Source of the DNA: Clostridiales bacterium
Lineage (GTDB): Bacteria > Bacillota > Clostridia > Saccharofermentanales > Saccharofermentanaceae
Reading direction: 5' to 3'
Assembly: GCA_017550385.1 (NCBI GenBank)
Contig: JAFZPJ010000008.1
Span: 1 to 41,453 of the forward strand
DNA length: 41,453 nt
Position numbers and translations under genes: made by a program
Notes under the pieces: model-generated
Databases searched by the model: none
Seen by the model: only the letters and a program-made list of their open reading frames with translations
What the model was told of the DNA's origin: nothing
In this document: in pieces, positions 1 to 7,334 of the stretch
How the letters are laid out: every line of letters begins with the position of its first letter
Numbering within the stretch: position 1 is the stretch's first letter

Positions 1-657
1 GAATCCGAAAGAAGCCTCGATATCTTCATTCTTAAGGTCGCCGTCGATCGTCTTAGGGCAGCCGATAACCTGGATACCTGTATTATTTGCAGCCATGTAC
101 TCAGCAAGAGTAGCTGCGTTTGTGTTGGAATCGTCGCCGCCGATGATTACGATAGCTGTAAGACCGTTCTCCTTGGCAAAATTTGCAACAGTCTGGAACT
201 GCTCAACAGTCTCGAGCTTTGTTCTGCCGGAACCGATGATGTCAAATCCGCCTGTATTTCTATATGCATCGATGAACTTGTCATCGAACTCTACATAATC
301 ATTCTTAAGAAGTCCGTCAGGACCTTTCTTGAATCCCAGGAGCTTGTTCTCAGGATTTGTAGCTTTCAAAGCATCATAAAGGCCTGAGATAACGTTGTGT
401 CCGCCCGGAGCCTGTCCGCCTGAGAGGATAACGCCTACGACCTGCTTCTTTGCTTCTGATGTGTTAGCGCCCTTTACGAATGTGATCTCGGGCTTACCGT
501 ATGTATTAGGGAAAAGTGCCTGGATCTTCTCCTGATCTGCAACAGACTGTGTAGCAGCGCCTTCCTGTACGCTGATCTCAGCGATACCGTTTCTGAGCAT
601 GCCCGGAAGCTTGGGTGAATACTCATATCTTGCCTTCTGAAGTGGTGAAATATCCAT
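1..657 (-). CDS. pfp: Pyrophosphate-dependent 6-phosphofructokinase, N-terminal part (cut by window edge)
   Basis: Only the first 219 residues are in the window; the gene runs off the left edge. It should phosphorylate fructose 6-phosphate with PPi, a reversible glycolytic step in the cytoplasm. Visible motifs are the glycine-rich loop [11 protein letters not shown] (residues 79-88), [10 protein letters not shown] (173-182) and [10 protein letters not shown] (199-208). In PFKs the second Asp of GGDD and the Lys of PKTIDGD mark PPi rather than ATP use (family knowledge). The long N-terminal extension before the loop fits the long, plant-beta-like PFP class. The ATG at 657 follows an AAGGAG Shine-Dalgarno sequence, and a good promoter lies just upstream. 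This reverse-strand frame is open to the window edge. Confident call; exact subfamily inferred. Confidence 0.93.
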   Translation of the reverse strand, partial: MDISPLQKARYEYSPKLPGMLRNGIAEISVQEGAATQSVADQEKIQALFPNTYGKPEITFVKGANTSEAKKQVVGVILSGGQAPGGHNVISGLYDALKATNPENKLLGFKKGPDGLLKNDYVEFDDKFIDAYRNTGGFDIIGSGRTKLETVEQFQTVANFAKENGLTAIVIIGGDDSNTNAATLAEYMAANNTGIQVIGCPKTIDGDLKNEDIEASFGF

Positions 658-690
658 ATTCGTACTCCTTTGTAGAAAATTGACCTATAA

Positions 691-719
691 ATAATAAATA
701 ATTTGGTCTCAAATGTAAA
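691..719 (-). promoter_or_regulatory. Sigma-A promoter of pfp
   Basis: On the minus strand TTTACA (719-714) and TATTAT (696-691) are separated by exactly 17 bp, each hexamer 5/6 to consensus. Transcription would start near 684, giving a leader of about 27 nt with an AAGGAG Shine-Dalgarno before the ATG at 657. The preceding NUDIX gene ends at 745 with no obvious terminator between, so some read-through is possible. Confidence 0.75.
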
Positions 720-744
720 TGCTACTATATTTGATAATTAGCGG

Positions 745-1311
745 TCATTCCCTCGACCACATATAGCAATAAGCCTGTGTTCTGGCTGCAAAATTGGTAT
801 CTTCCAGCATCTCACGGACCTGCTCTTTGGTATACCAAGCTGCTGATATCTCTTCTTCATCTGAGGTACTGGGCGTGAATTCGCCTGTTGCAGTACCAAT
901 GACACAACAGCTCCTCTCATTTGTGATACCTACGCCTGAATAACTTGAAGGAAGGATCTGCTCGATATTCTCAAGCTTTAGACCGGTCTCTTCCCAAAGT
1001 TCTCTTGCTGCAGCTGTCTCAGGGGTCTCACCGGGATCGATGAGTCCTGCCGGGAAATTAACTGCAACATCTCCGACTGCCATCCTGAACTCATGATTGA
1101 GCAGTATCTTTGAGTGATCCGGAGAGTGGATGATGAGAACTACGGCATCGCACTTATCCGAACGGATATCTTCGATCCCTTTAATGTCACCATTGCGGGA
1201 GATCATCTCATACACTTTCTCATTTCCCAATGCAGTCTTATATCTGGCGTTGTAGTAGTGAATGAACTTACCGCTGTACTTCTTCTCTATACTCTCAAAT
1301 TCCATTTTCAC
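745..1311 (-). CDS. NUDIX hydrolase, ADP-ribose pyrophosphatase-like
   Basis: A 188-residue cytoplasmic NUDIX hydrolase, expected to cleave a nucleoside diphosphate linked to another group; ADP-ribose or a similar nucleotide sugar is the likely class of substrate. The Nudix box (GX5EX7REUXEEXGU) is complete: it starts at GLIDPGETPE and ends with REL-W-EE-TGL. The GTG at 1311 overlaps the stop of the flavin reductase-like gene (GTGA), so it is translationally coupled; an ATG two codons in (1305) is an alternative. It is the last gene of the four-gene minus operon starting at 4366. Its pairing with an alkylation-repair gene two genes upstream may point to nucleotide or damage housekeeping, but that is inference. 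The substrate cannot be told from sequence alone. Confidence 0.88.
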   Translation of the reverse strand: MKMEFESIEKKYSGKFIHYYNARYKTALGNEKVYEMISRNGDIKGIEDIRSDKCDAVVLIIHSPDHSKILLNHEFRMAVGDVAVNFPAGLIDPGETPETAAARELWEETGLKLENIEQILPSSYSGVGITNERSCCVIGTATGEFTPSTSDEEEISAAWYTKEQVREMLEDTNFAARTQAYCYMWSRE

Positions 1312-1925
1312 TTACCCATTCTCTTTTTTATTATGTCGGGAGAAGCTACTGAATAACCGAAGAAACCCATTTTCTCACCCAACAGGAAATACTCCCCGTG
1401 GTTATACGCCACAAGTCTTGCATTGTCCAGACACAATCTTCCGTTCTCGTCCAGAAGATATGAATCAGCGGTGACAGCCTCAATCTGACCGATAAACATA
1501 TCGTGAGAGCCGAGTTCCTGTACTGCCTTGACAGTGCAGGATATCGATACGGGAGCTTCCTTGATTGCATAAGCATACTTCATGCCTTCAGCCTTCACGG
1601 GTGTTATCGAACATGCTTTGAACTTGTCCTCGTCCGCTCCGGATCTCACTCCGCAGTAATCGCATGCCTTGCAAAGCGATTTGGATACAAGGTTTACCAC
1701 GAATTCTCCGGTCTCGGATATAAGCTTATGCGAATGCCTGGACTTCCTTATGCTGACAGACACCATTGGCGGTTCGGAATTGACCGTTCCTGCCCATGCT
1801 ACCGTCATTATATTCGGTCTCTCCCCTTCCTTCTCAGGATCCTTACCTGCACATGAGACCATTACAACAGGTACGGGATTAAGGATCGTAGATACCCCTA
1901 TGCTTGTCTTATCGTGTTTAGCCAA
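1308..1925 (-). CDS. Flavin reductase-like FMN-binding protein
   Basis: A 205-residue protein of the flavin reductase-like (split-barrel FMN-binding) family, expected to bind FMN and act as an NAD(P)H:flavin oxidoreductase or small flavoprotein. Family features are the N-terminal NPVPVVMVS strand, the NIMTVAWAGTVNSEPP segment, KSRHSH, the GEFVVNL strand and the C-terminal LVAYNHGEYFLLG. A CxxC (CKACDYCG) near residue 85 is common in clostridial members. The start is TTG at 1925, supported by AAGGAGG 6 nt upstream; the preceding gene's TGA ends at 1927. Downstream the stop overlaps the NUDIX start. Electron partner and physiological substrate are unknown. Confidence 0.85.
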   Translation of the reverse strand: MAKHDKTSIGVSTILNPVPVVMVSCAGKDPEKEGERPNIMTVAWAGTVNSEPPMVSVSIRKSRHSHKLISETGEFVVNLVSKSLCKACDYCGVRSGADEDKFKACSITPVKAEGMKYAYAIKEAPVSISCTVKAVQELGSHDMFIGQIEAVTADSYLLDENGRLCLDNARLVAYNHGEYFLLGEKMGFFGYSVASPDIIKKRMGK

Positions 1926-1926
1926 A

Positions 1927-3003
1927 TCAAGCCTCCTTGGAAATAAGCGGTGTTACTGCGAAGAACGACTCATGGAGCAGCAGGTAATCCTTTATATCAA
2001 GGCCTGCGGAATATCCTACGAGATTGCCGTCCTTGCCTATTACCCTGTGGCAGGGCACCACTATTGATATCGGGTTGTCGGAACATGCTGCTCCGACTGC
2101 CCTTGTAACTTTTCGCGCCTCGAAGCGGTTGCCGTCGCACAGCTTCAGCGCAATGTCTTCGTAGCTCGCGGTAGTACCGTAAGGAATGGAGCAAAGCTGT
2201 TTCCAGACCTTGAGCTGGAACTCCGTGCCTCTCATAAATCTGTATCTTAGATCAAATGTCGCTCTCTTGTTGGCAAAATACTCCGAGAGTTCCACATAAG
2301 CCTTGGCAAGCTCGGCAGGCAGGCTTACGAGCTGTTCTTCGTCCATATCGTAGAGGCCGCCTTCGGAAGCTTTGATGCACCCTCCCTTACCAAGAAGTCC
2401 GAGACTGCCGGCAACATTGAGAATAAACGGATCTTCAATGCGCGTACCCGGATGAAGGAGCCTTATCTCATCAATGTAGTCCTTACCGCCGGTGATAATG
2501 GCAATTCCACGCTCAAAAGGAACAAAGCAGACATTGTACTCTGTATAACATGCGGCCGTCAGCGCAAAGAGGCCTGCATCTTCAAAACCCGTGTCAGTCC
2601 TGATCTCATCCCTTAATACCGCTTCCTGCATGAAACCGTGAGATGAGAGCAATTCTTCGGTTACGGCATCATCAGCCCTACATACAGCTATTACCTTATT
2701 GTAATATTCGGTAAGGAAACAATACTTCAGCGCGGCTTCCATGATCTCGGATTTGATGTCCATATCGGCATCTTCCGTATAAACGAACTCGAGCTGTACC
2801 GTGCTCATCTTCCTGTCACGGCGGAAAAGCTTTACGACAGCGCGGATATTCTCATCCTGTGCGATCAGAACATCAGTCATACGGCTGGCTACAAAGCCTC
2901 TGATATCGGCTTCAACTACAGCGAGCGTACCCGACATAAGGCCGCAGGCACGAAGCTCTGAACTGTCACCTATCTTGATCTTACGAAGATTAATTCCCGC
3001 CAT
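1927..3003 (-). CDS. GNAT-like N-terminal domain fused to O6-methylguanine-DNA methyltransferase (Ogt type)
   Basis: A 358-residue protein. The C-terminal part is a suicide DNA repair methyltransferase that moves alkyl groups from O6-alkylguanine to its own Cys: it shows GTEFQLKVWKQL, IPYGTTASYEDIA and the active-site PCHRVIG with acceptor Cys318. The middle (about 165-265) resembles the Ogt N-terminal subdomain, including EYFANKRATFDL. The first ~150 residues look like a degenerate GNAT acetyltransferase fold (substrate-range strands, then an SHGFMQE-like C-terminal segment); this is tentative. The ATG at 3003 lies in the 3' end of the lipoprotein gene (14-bp overlap) behind a GGAGG sequence. 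The longer upstream frame is shadow of that gene. Ogt call strong, N-terminal fold uncertain. Confidence 0.86.
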   Translation of the reverse strand: MAGINLRKIKIGDSSELRACGLMSGTLAVVEADIRGFVASRMTDVLIAQDENIRAVVKLFRRDRKMSTVQLEFVYTEDADMDIKSEIMEAALKYCFLTEYYNKVIAVCRADDAVTEELLSSHGFMQEAVLRDEIRTDTGFEDAGLFALTAACYTEYNVCFVPFERGIAIITGGKDYIDEIRLLHPGTRIEDPFILNVAGSLGLLGKGGCIKASEGGLYDMDEEQLVSLPAELAKAYVELSEYFANKRATFDLRYRFMRGTEFQLKVWKQLCSIPYGTTASYEDIALKLCDGNRFEARKVTRAVGAACSDNPISIVVPCHRVIGKDGNLVGYSAGLDIKDYLLLHESFFAVTPLISKEA

Positions 3004-4366
3004 AGCAAGCCTCCGGATCAAAATCCGCATCAAGGGTGAAGAATTCGGCAAGATACTCGAACGAATTCCTGTACAAAGGGTTATCGTAACCAGCAGGACA
3101 ATAGACCGCATTGTCCATGATCTGGCTGTATATATATGCTTCATTACCGAAAAGCTCATCCGTACAGACTTCGTCCCAAAGGCCCTGGTCTCGTATCACG
3201 GGCAGATATCCTGACATATCTTCAGTCCTGTATATCAGAAGCTGTGCGTCAACATCATATGTAATAAACTCCGCGAACTCAGCCGCGAATTCCTTATCCG
3301 TGCTGTCCTCAGCGATACACAGACTGTATGGCTCAAGATAAGGAACTCCGGGATTTGCAGTATCGGCACAAGGCAACCTCAGGATGTAGAGCTTGCCCGG
3401 GAAGTATTCGGACCAGATACCGATATTATCGGAAGTCTCAAGCCATACCGCAGCATTGCGCGCGTAAACAGGATCCGCACCGCTTGCATCCGTATTGGAT
3501 GCAAGGCCGCCTTCATACAGACCACCAATATATTCGATATCAGACATAAGCACTTCGGAAGCGTCCGCACTGTCATTCTCATACTCTTCACACATCATAA
3601 AGGAATATGCTTTATCACCGTCAAAACTGCCGGAGATATACGGAGCTAGTTTATAAGCTGAAGCAAACGGAACCACACTCCCCCCTTCATTCTCGGAAGC
3701 TATGTCTTCGAGATAAGTCTGAAGCTCAGTATTTGTAAACTTTGAAGATAAGATTCCTGATTCAGGAATATAGTCACTGTTACCGAGAAGGATCACGGCC
3801 GAAGAATAGTGCGGTATTCCGTAAAAAACACCGCCTTCAGATGCAGACAAAAGTGCATCCATATAGATCTTCGACATATCGATATACTCGGAGTCGGAGA
3901 TATAATCATTGAGCGCTGTGCAATAACCGCCGGAATAGACCGAAGAACAATCCTGTGCAAGGAAAACATCGGGAACGCTGCCATTATCATCCCAGGACTT
4001 GATCGTGACCAGATCCGCACCCTTGGAAGGCACTTCGCTGTTAGTAATAACGAAATCCGTTGAAATACCGTCCAATGAAGCAAGATCGATATCTGCGCCG
4101 GAATACATATCATCCCAGGTTCCGCTGCGTTTCATGTAGAACATGGCGGAAAGGTATCTGACTGTATCATCAGAATATGGAAGTGCAACTGACAGTGTCT
4201 TGATTGACTTTGTCTCCCCTTCCGTTGTCTCTGTCTCCTGTGCAGGAGCAGATGCTTCCGGTTCACCCGGGAGTTCGGGGAAGACATTCTCTTCGCGCTT
4301 GCAGGCGGAAACGCAGAATGCCAGGCACAAAAATGCTGCTGTCAGAGCCGTTCTCTTAGAATACAC
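2990..4366 (-). CDS. Extracellular solute-binding lipoprotein (ABC family 1-like)
   Basis: A 458-residue exported protein with a lipoprotein signal peptide: Lys-Arg n-region, hydrophobic stretch and lipobox VSAC, giving a lipidated Cys22, followed by a Glu/Thr-rich linker to about residue 52. The mature part resembles ABC sugar-binding proteins (a VPDVFLAQD strand, YGIPHYSSAVILLGN and the late PGVPYLEPYSLCIAEDS segment). No permease or ATPase genes are adjacent, so it is an orphan binding protein or has been repurposed; ligand unknown. The start is GTG at 4366 behind AGGAGG. It heads the operon with ogt, the flavin reductase-like gene and NUDIX, overlapping ogt by 14 bp. Confidence 0.78.
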   Translation of the reverse strand: MYSKRTALTAAFLCLAFCVSACKREENVFPELPGEPEASAPAQETETTEGETKSIKTLSVALPYSDDTVRYLSAMFYMKRSGTWDDMYSGADIDLASLDGISTDFVITNSEVPSKGADLVTIKSWDDNGSVPDVFLAQDCSSVYSGGYCTALNDYISDSEYIDMSKIYMDALLSASEGGVFYGIPHYSSAVILLGNSDYIPESGILSSKFTNTELQTYLEDIASENEGGSVVPFASAYKLAPYISGSFDGDKAYSFMMCEEYENDSADASEVLMSDIEYIGGLYEGGLASNTDASGADPVYARNAAVWLETSDNIGIWSEYFPGKLYILRLPCADTANPGVPYLEPYSLCIAEDSTDKEFAAEFAEFITYDVDAQLLIYRTEDMSGYLPVIRDQGLWDEVCTDELFGNEAYIYSQIMDNAVYCPAGYDNPLYRNSFEYLAEFFTLDADFDPEACYGGN

Positions 4367-4391
4367 TTAGCCGTTTACCTCCTGCCATTTC

Positions 4392-4400
4392 ATTATATCA
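4392..4400 (-). promoter_or_regulatory. Extended -10 promoter of the lipoprotein-ogt operon
   Basis: The minus strand reads TGATATAAT (4400-4392), a perfect -10 hexamer with the extended TG motif. A partial -35 (TTGCCC) sits about 15 bp further upstream. The start would fall near 4385, leaving a short leader that holds AGGAGG before the GTG at 4366. It is divergent from the tRNA promoter at 4430. Confidence 0.65.
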
Positions 4401-4429
4401 TTACTTGTCTTCGGGCAACCCCTTCTGAC

Positions 4430-4458
4430 TTGACATTAAAGCCTCTAATGAGTATATT
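4430..4458 (+). promoter_or_regulatory. Consensus promoter of tRNA-Thr
   Basis: TTGACA at 4430-4435, a 17-bp spacer and TATATT at 4453-4458: near-perfect sigma-A promoter, as expected for a stable RNA gene. The tRNA begins 10 nt downstream of the -10. Confidence 0.88.
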
Positions 4459-4468
4459 TTTATGGCAC

Positions 4469-4543
4469 GCCAATGTGGCTCAGGGGTAGAGCAATTCACT
4501 CGTAATGAATAGGTCGTGGGTTCGATTCCCACCATTGGCTCCA
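4469..4543 (+). tRNA. tRNA-Thr (anticodon CGT)
   Basis: Full cloverleaf. The acceptor GCCAATG pairs with CATTGGC, the D arm GCTC pairs with GAGC, the anticodon stem ATTCA pairs with TGAAT around loop CTCGTAA (anticodon CGT at 4501-4503), and the T arm GTGGG pairs with CCCAC around TTCGATT. The discriminator is T4540 and the CCA at 4541-4543 is genome-encoded. It reads ACG threonine codons. A single-gene transcription unit with its own promoter, followed by a long hairpin. Confidence 0.97.
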
Positions 4544-4548
4544 ACAAC

Positions 4549-4630
4549 AAGAAAGCACCCGCTGTAACATACGGACAGTCCTCGGAGCTTCGCTCCTGCG
4601 GAACTAGTTACAGCAGGTGCTTTCTTATTG
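4549..4630 (+). terminator. Long hairpin between tRNA-Thr and the HAD gene, probable intrinsic terminator
   Basis: Arms 4549-4568 and 4607-4626 pair over 20 bp with a single mismatch. The 38-nt loop contains nested pairing: AGTCC with GGAACT (one bulged A), and GGAGC-TTC-GCTCC. The outer arms are A-rich on the left and T-rich on the right, ending in TTTCTTATT, the form of an A-tract/U-tract intrinsic terminator. It ends only 7 nt before the AGAAGGAG Shine-Dalgarno of the HAD gene, so it may also limit or couple HAD expression to tRNA read-through. Confidence 0.6.
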
Positions 4631-4643
4631 CAGAAGGAGTTAT

Positions 4644-5342
4644 ATGACAGGTTTAGTCTTTGATATCGATGATACGCTTTATTGCAGGCAGGATATGCTG
4701 GTAAAGGCAGCGGAAACCGTGCTCGGAACTACTGTTACCGACCCGCTGTATTTCATCAAGATATTCTATGACAAGAGCGACATCAACATGAGAGATCTCG
4801 AATCCGGCAAGATAACGACCAGAGAGATCAACGGCTGGCGCTACGAAGAGACCTTCAAGGCTCTGGCACTGCCCTTCCGAAGCGGTGACGGCGTACTGTC
4901 TGCCGATGCCTATCTTGAGCTGCAGAGCCATATGTGCCTCAGCGAAGATATGATCGAAGCACTTGATTCGTTTGCTTCTAATCCTGACATCAAACTTGCA
5001 GTCCTTACTGCCGGAGAATCAGAGCATCAGCGTCACAAGATCGATATGCTCGGGCTGGACAGATGGTTCAACAGTGAAGATATAATCGTCTCCGGCGAGA
5101 CAGGTTTCTCGAAGCCTGATGTCAGATTATGCCGCATAGTCGAAGAGAAGCTGGGCCTTAAGCCTGACGAACTGTGGATGATCGGCGACTCTTACAAACA
5201 CGATATCACAGGAGCAATAGACAGCGGCTGGCATACCATATGGATCAACAGAAGATCTTTGCCTCATCCGGACAGACTTCCCGACTTTGAAGTCACATCC
5301 GACAAAGAGCTTACATCACTTCTAAGATCCAAATTTACATAA
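4644..5342 (+). CDS. HAD-superfamily hydrolase (subfamily IA-like phosphatase)
   Basis: A 232-residue cytoplasmic HAD hydrolase, probably a small-molecule phosphatase. Four HAD motifs are present: DIDDTLY (nucleophile and acid Asp near residue 7), LTAGES (motif II Thr), SKPDVRL (motif III Lys) and IGDSYKHDITGA (motif IV acids). A helical cap lies between motifs I and II (about 20-110), as in subfamily I members such as PGP or YjjG-like enzymes. The ATG at 4644 follows AGAAGGAG by 5 nt; the upstream in-frame codons lie in the hairpin and are not used. No clear promoter of its own is seen, so it may be read from the tRNA promoter. Substrate unknown. Confidence 0.88.
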   Translation: MTGLVFDIDDTLYCRQDMLVKAAETVLGTTVTDPLYFIKIFYDKSDINMRDLESGKITTREINGWRYEETFKALALPFRSGDGVLSADAYLELQSHMCLSEDMIEALDSFASNPDIKLAVLTAGESEHQRHKIDMLGLDRWFNSEDIIVSGETGFSKPDVRLCRIVEEKLGLKPDELWMIGDSYKHDITGAIDSGWHTIWINRRSLPHPDRLPDFEVTSDKELTSLLRSKFT

Positions 5343-5373
5343 ACAAAAGGGCTGCGGCACATAACCGCAGCCC
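5341..5373 (-). terminator. Intrinsic terminator of the purine operon
   Basis: The stem GGGCTGCGG (5349-5357) pairs with CCGCAGCCC (5365-5373) around a 7-nt loop. Read on the minus strand it is followed by TTTTGTTT, so it best serves purH. It lies between convergent purH and HAD genes and may also slow HAD transcripts, though the plus-strand tail AATTCGTTA is weak. Confidence 0.82.
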
Positions 5374-5396
5374 AATTCGTTAGTTTCGTCAGTGTA

Positions 5397-6575
5397 TCAG
5401 TGGTGGAACAGTCTGATTCCGGTGAACGCCATCGCCATGTTGTACTTGTTGCAAGTCATGATGACATGGTCGTCACGGATGGATCCGCCGGGTTCAGCGA
5501 TGTACTTAACGCCGCTCTTGTAAGCGCGCTCGATGTTATCGCCGAACGGGAAGAATGCATCAGAGCCGAGTGCTACGTCAGTATTCTTAGCGAGCCACTC
5601 CTTCTTCTCTTCTCTTGTAAGAGGCTCCGGCTTCTCCTTGAACAGAGTCTGCCATACGCCGTCGCGGAGTACATCTTCGTACTCGTCAGACATGTATACG
5701 TCGATCGTGTTGTCTCTGTCGGGACGGCCAATACCGTCTACGAACTTAAGGCCCATGACCTTCGGGTTCTGTCTCATCCACCAGTTATCAGCCTTTGAAC
5801 CTGCAAGTCTTGTGCAGTGGATCCTTGACTGCTGACCTGCTCCGATACCGATAGCCTGTCCGTCCTTAACATAGCAGACGGAATTACTCTGAGTGTACTT
5901 GAGAGTGATCAGAGAGATGAGAAGGTCGATCTTCTTATCGTCAGGGATGTCCTTGTTGTCTGTAACGATATTAGCGAGCAGATCGTTGTTGATAGCGAGC
6001 TCGTTTCTTCCCTGCTCAAATGTGATGCCGAATACCTGCTTTGTCTCGATGGGCTCGGGGACATAATCAGGATCGATCTTGATTACATTGTATGTGCCCT
6101 TTCTCTTAGACTTGAGGATCTCGAGAGCATCGTCAGTATAACCGGGAGCGATGATACCGTCTGATACCTCTCTCTTGAGCATTGTGGCTGTGATAGCGTC
6201 ACATGTATCGGACAGAGCAACGAAATCACCATAAGAAGACATTCTGTCTGCGCCTCTTGCTCTTGCGTAAGCGCAAGCGATGGGAGAAAGCTCGCCCAAG
6301 TCGTCTACGAAGTAGATCTTTGCTTCTGTCTCGGACAGCGGCTTACCTACTGCAGCGCCTGCAGGAGATACGTGCTTGAATGAAGTTGCAGACGGAAGTC
6401 CCGTAGCAATCTTAAGTTCTCTTACAAGCTGCCAGCCGTTAAAAGCATCAAGAAGGTTGATGTATCCCGGCCTGCCGTTCAATACTTCAATTGGAAGGTC
6501 TGCTCCGTTAGCCATGAAGACTCTGGAAGGCTTCTGGTTGGGGTTGCAGCCGTACTTAAGGGCCATCTCGTTCAT
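5397..6575 (-). CDS. purH: Stand-alone AICAR formyltransferase (PurH C-terminal domain only)
   Basis: A 392-residue enzyme that moves a formyl group from 10-formyl-THF to AICAR, giving FAICAR, the penultimate step of IMP synthesis. It matches the AICAR transformylase half of PurH: the catalytic Lys-His pair is in TSFKHVSPAGAA (about residues 65-76). Other matches are YGDFVALSD, LKYTQSNSVCYVKDGQ and GIGAGQQSRIHCTR, ending in SIRDDHVI and MAFTGIRLF. The N-terminal IMP cyclohydrolase (MGS-like) domain of ordinary ~510-530-residue PurH is absent, and the next gene upstream supplies it as PurO. The ATG at 6575 follows GGAGG. Last gene of the operon, ended by the hairpin at 5349-5373. Confidence 0.95.
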   Translation of the reverse strand: MNEMALKYGCNPNQKPSRVFMANGADLPIEVLNGRPGYINLLDAFNGWQLVRELKIATGLPSATSFKHVSPAGAAVGKPLSETEAKIYFVDDLGELSPIACAYARARGADRMSSYGDFVALSDTCDAITATMLKREVSDGIIAPGYTDDALEILKSKRKGTYNVIKIDPDYVPEPIETKQVFGITFEQGRNELAINNDLLANIVTDNKDIPDDKKIDLLISLITLKYTQSNSVCYVKDGQAIGIGAGQQSRIHCTRLAGSKADNWWMRQNPKVMGLKFVDGIGRPDRDNTIDVYMSDEYEDVLRDGVWQTLFKEKPEPLTREEKKEWLAKNTDVALGSDAFFPFGDNIERAYKSGVKYIAEPGGSIRDDHVIMTCNKYNMAMAFTGIRLFHH

Positions 6576-6601
6576 ATTATTTAATCCTCCGCGGTAATTA
6601 A

Positions 6602-7315
6602 TTATACGTTCTTGTTTACGATTCTCGTGTCAGCCTCGCCCGTAGCGATGTCGATGAATCTTACAAAGAGAGATACCTTGTTGTCCTCGTTCAGGGACTC
6701 CCAGACGTTAGCTGTGAATGTATCGATATCGCCTGAGATAGCAACCTTCTCCGGCTCGCCTTCGAATGAAGGAAGCGGGTTGCCGTCACCCATGTAAGTG
6801 TGCAGGAATCTGCCGACGCCTGCCTTGGGGTTGGAATATGTGAATGTGTGGCGCTCGCAGGAAGAAGGATCACCGTCTGCACTCTTCAGGATGGACATCG
6901 CAAAGTTGTATGTGCCGCCTTCAACATGCATGATTCCGGATATTCTGGGGGTATAGTTAGGAGCATCATCCTCAAACTCCCTGCATCTCAGGGACTGCTC
7001 GAAAGTCATCTGCTTATCCATACCCTCATAGATAGTATCTGTCTGGTCACCATTGGTAACGATAGTCTTATTACCGAGTACTCTTACGGGAGAATAGATG
7101 ATGAGGTGCGGATCCGTGAGCTTGGAAGGATCAAAAGCCTCAGTCTTGATGCCGTCCTCTGTTGCCGTGAACACGCGGTTACGGGAGTTAACGCTCCTGC
7201 CCATGATGAAGTAAGCTGTTACAGCCTTGCTTCCGTCCTCTGATCTTCCGATCACGATTCCTCTTCCGGGATATGAATTCTCCTTAAGAAGCTTACCCAA
7301 ATCTGCTGTTTCCAT
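6602..7315 (-). CDS. purO: IMP cyclohydrolase, archaeal PurO type
   Basis: A 237-residue enzyme expected to close FAICAR to IMP, the last step of purine synthesis. It resembles the archaeal PurO (IMP_cyclohyd) family rather than the PurH N-terminal domain: an N-terminal NSYPGRGIVIGRS segment, AYFIMGRSVNSRNRVF with the family Arg-rich turn, LIIYSPVR, NGDQTD, and a later TPRISGIM-type strand. Its place directly before the stand-alone AICAR transformylase gene, which lacks this activity, strongly supports the role. The ATG at 7315 follows GGAGG. Recognised from recalled family motifs, not a search; the context makes the call likely. Confidence 0.85.
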   Translation of the reverse strand: METADLGKLLKENSYPGRGIVIGRSEDGSKAVTAYFIMGRSVNSRNRVFTATEDGIKTEAFDPSKLTDPHLIIYSPVRVLGNKTIVTNGDQTDTIYEGMDKQMTFEQSLRCREFEDDAPNYTPRISGIMHVEGGTYNFAMSILKSADGDPSSCERHTFTYSNPKAGVGRFLHTYMGDGNPLPSFEGEPEKVAISGDIDTFTANVWESLNEDNKVSLFVRFIDIATGEADTRIVNKNV

Positions 7316-7334
7316 TGACGGATCCTCCTGTATT

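Noticed and set aside
4549-4640. T-box riboswitch or tRNA-sensing leader for the HAD gene
   Set aside because: No T-box sequence (TGGNACC-type) or specifier loop is visible; the simple symmetrical hairpin fits a terminator.
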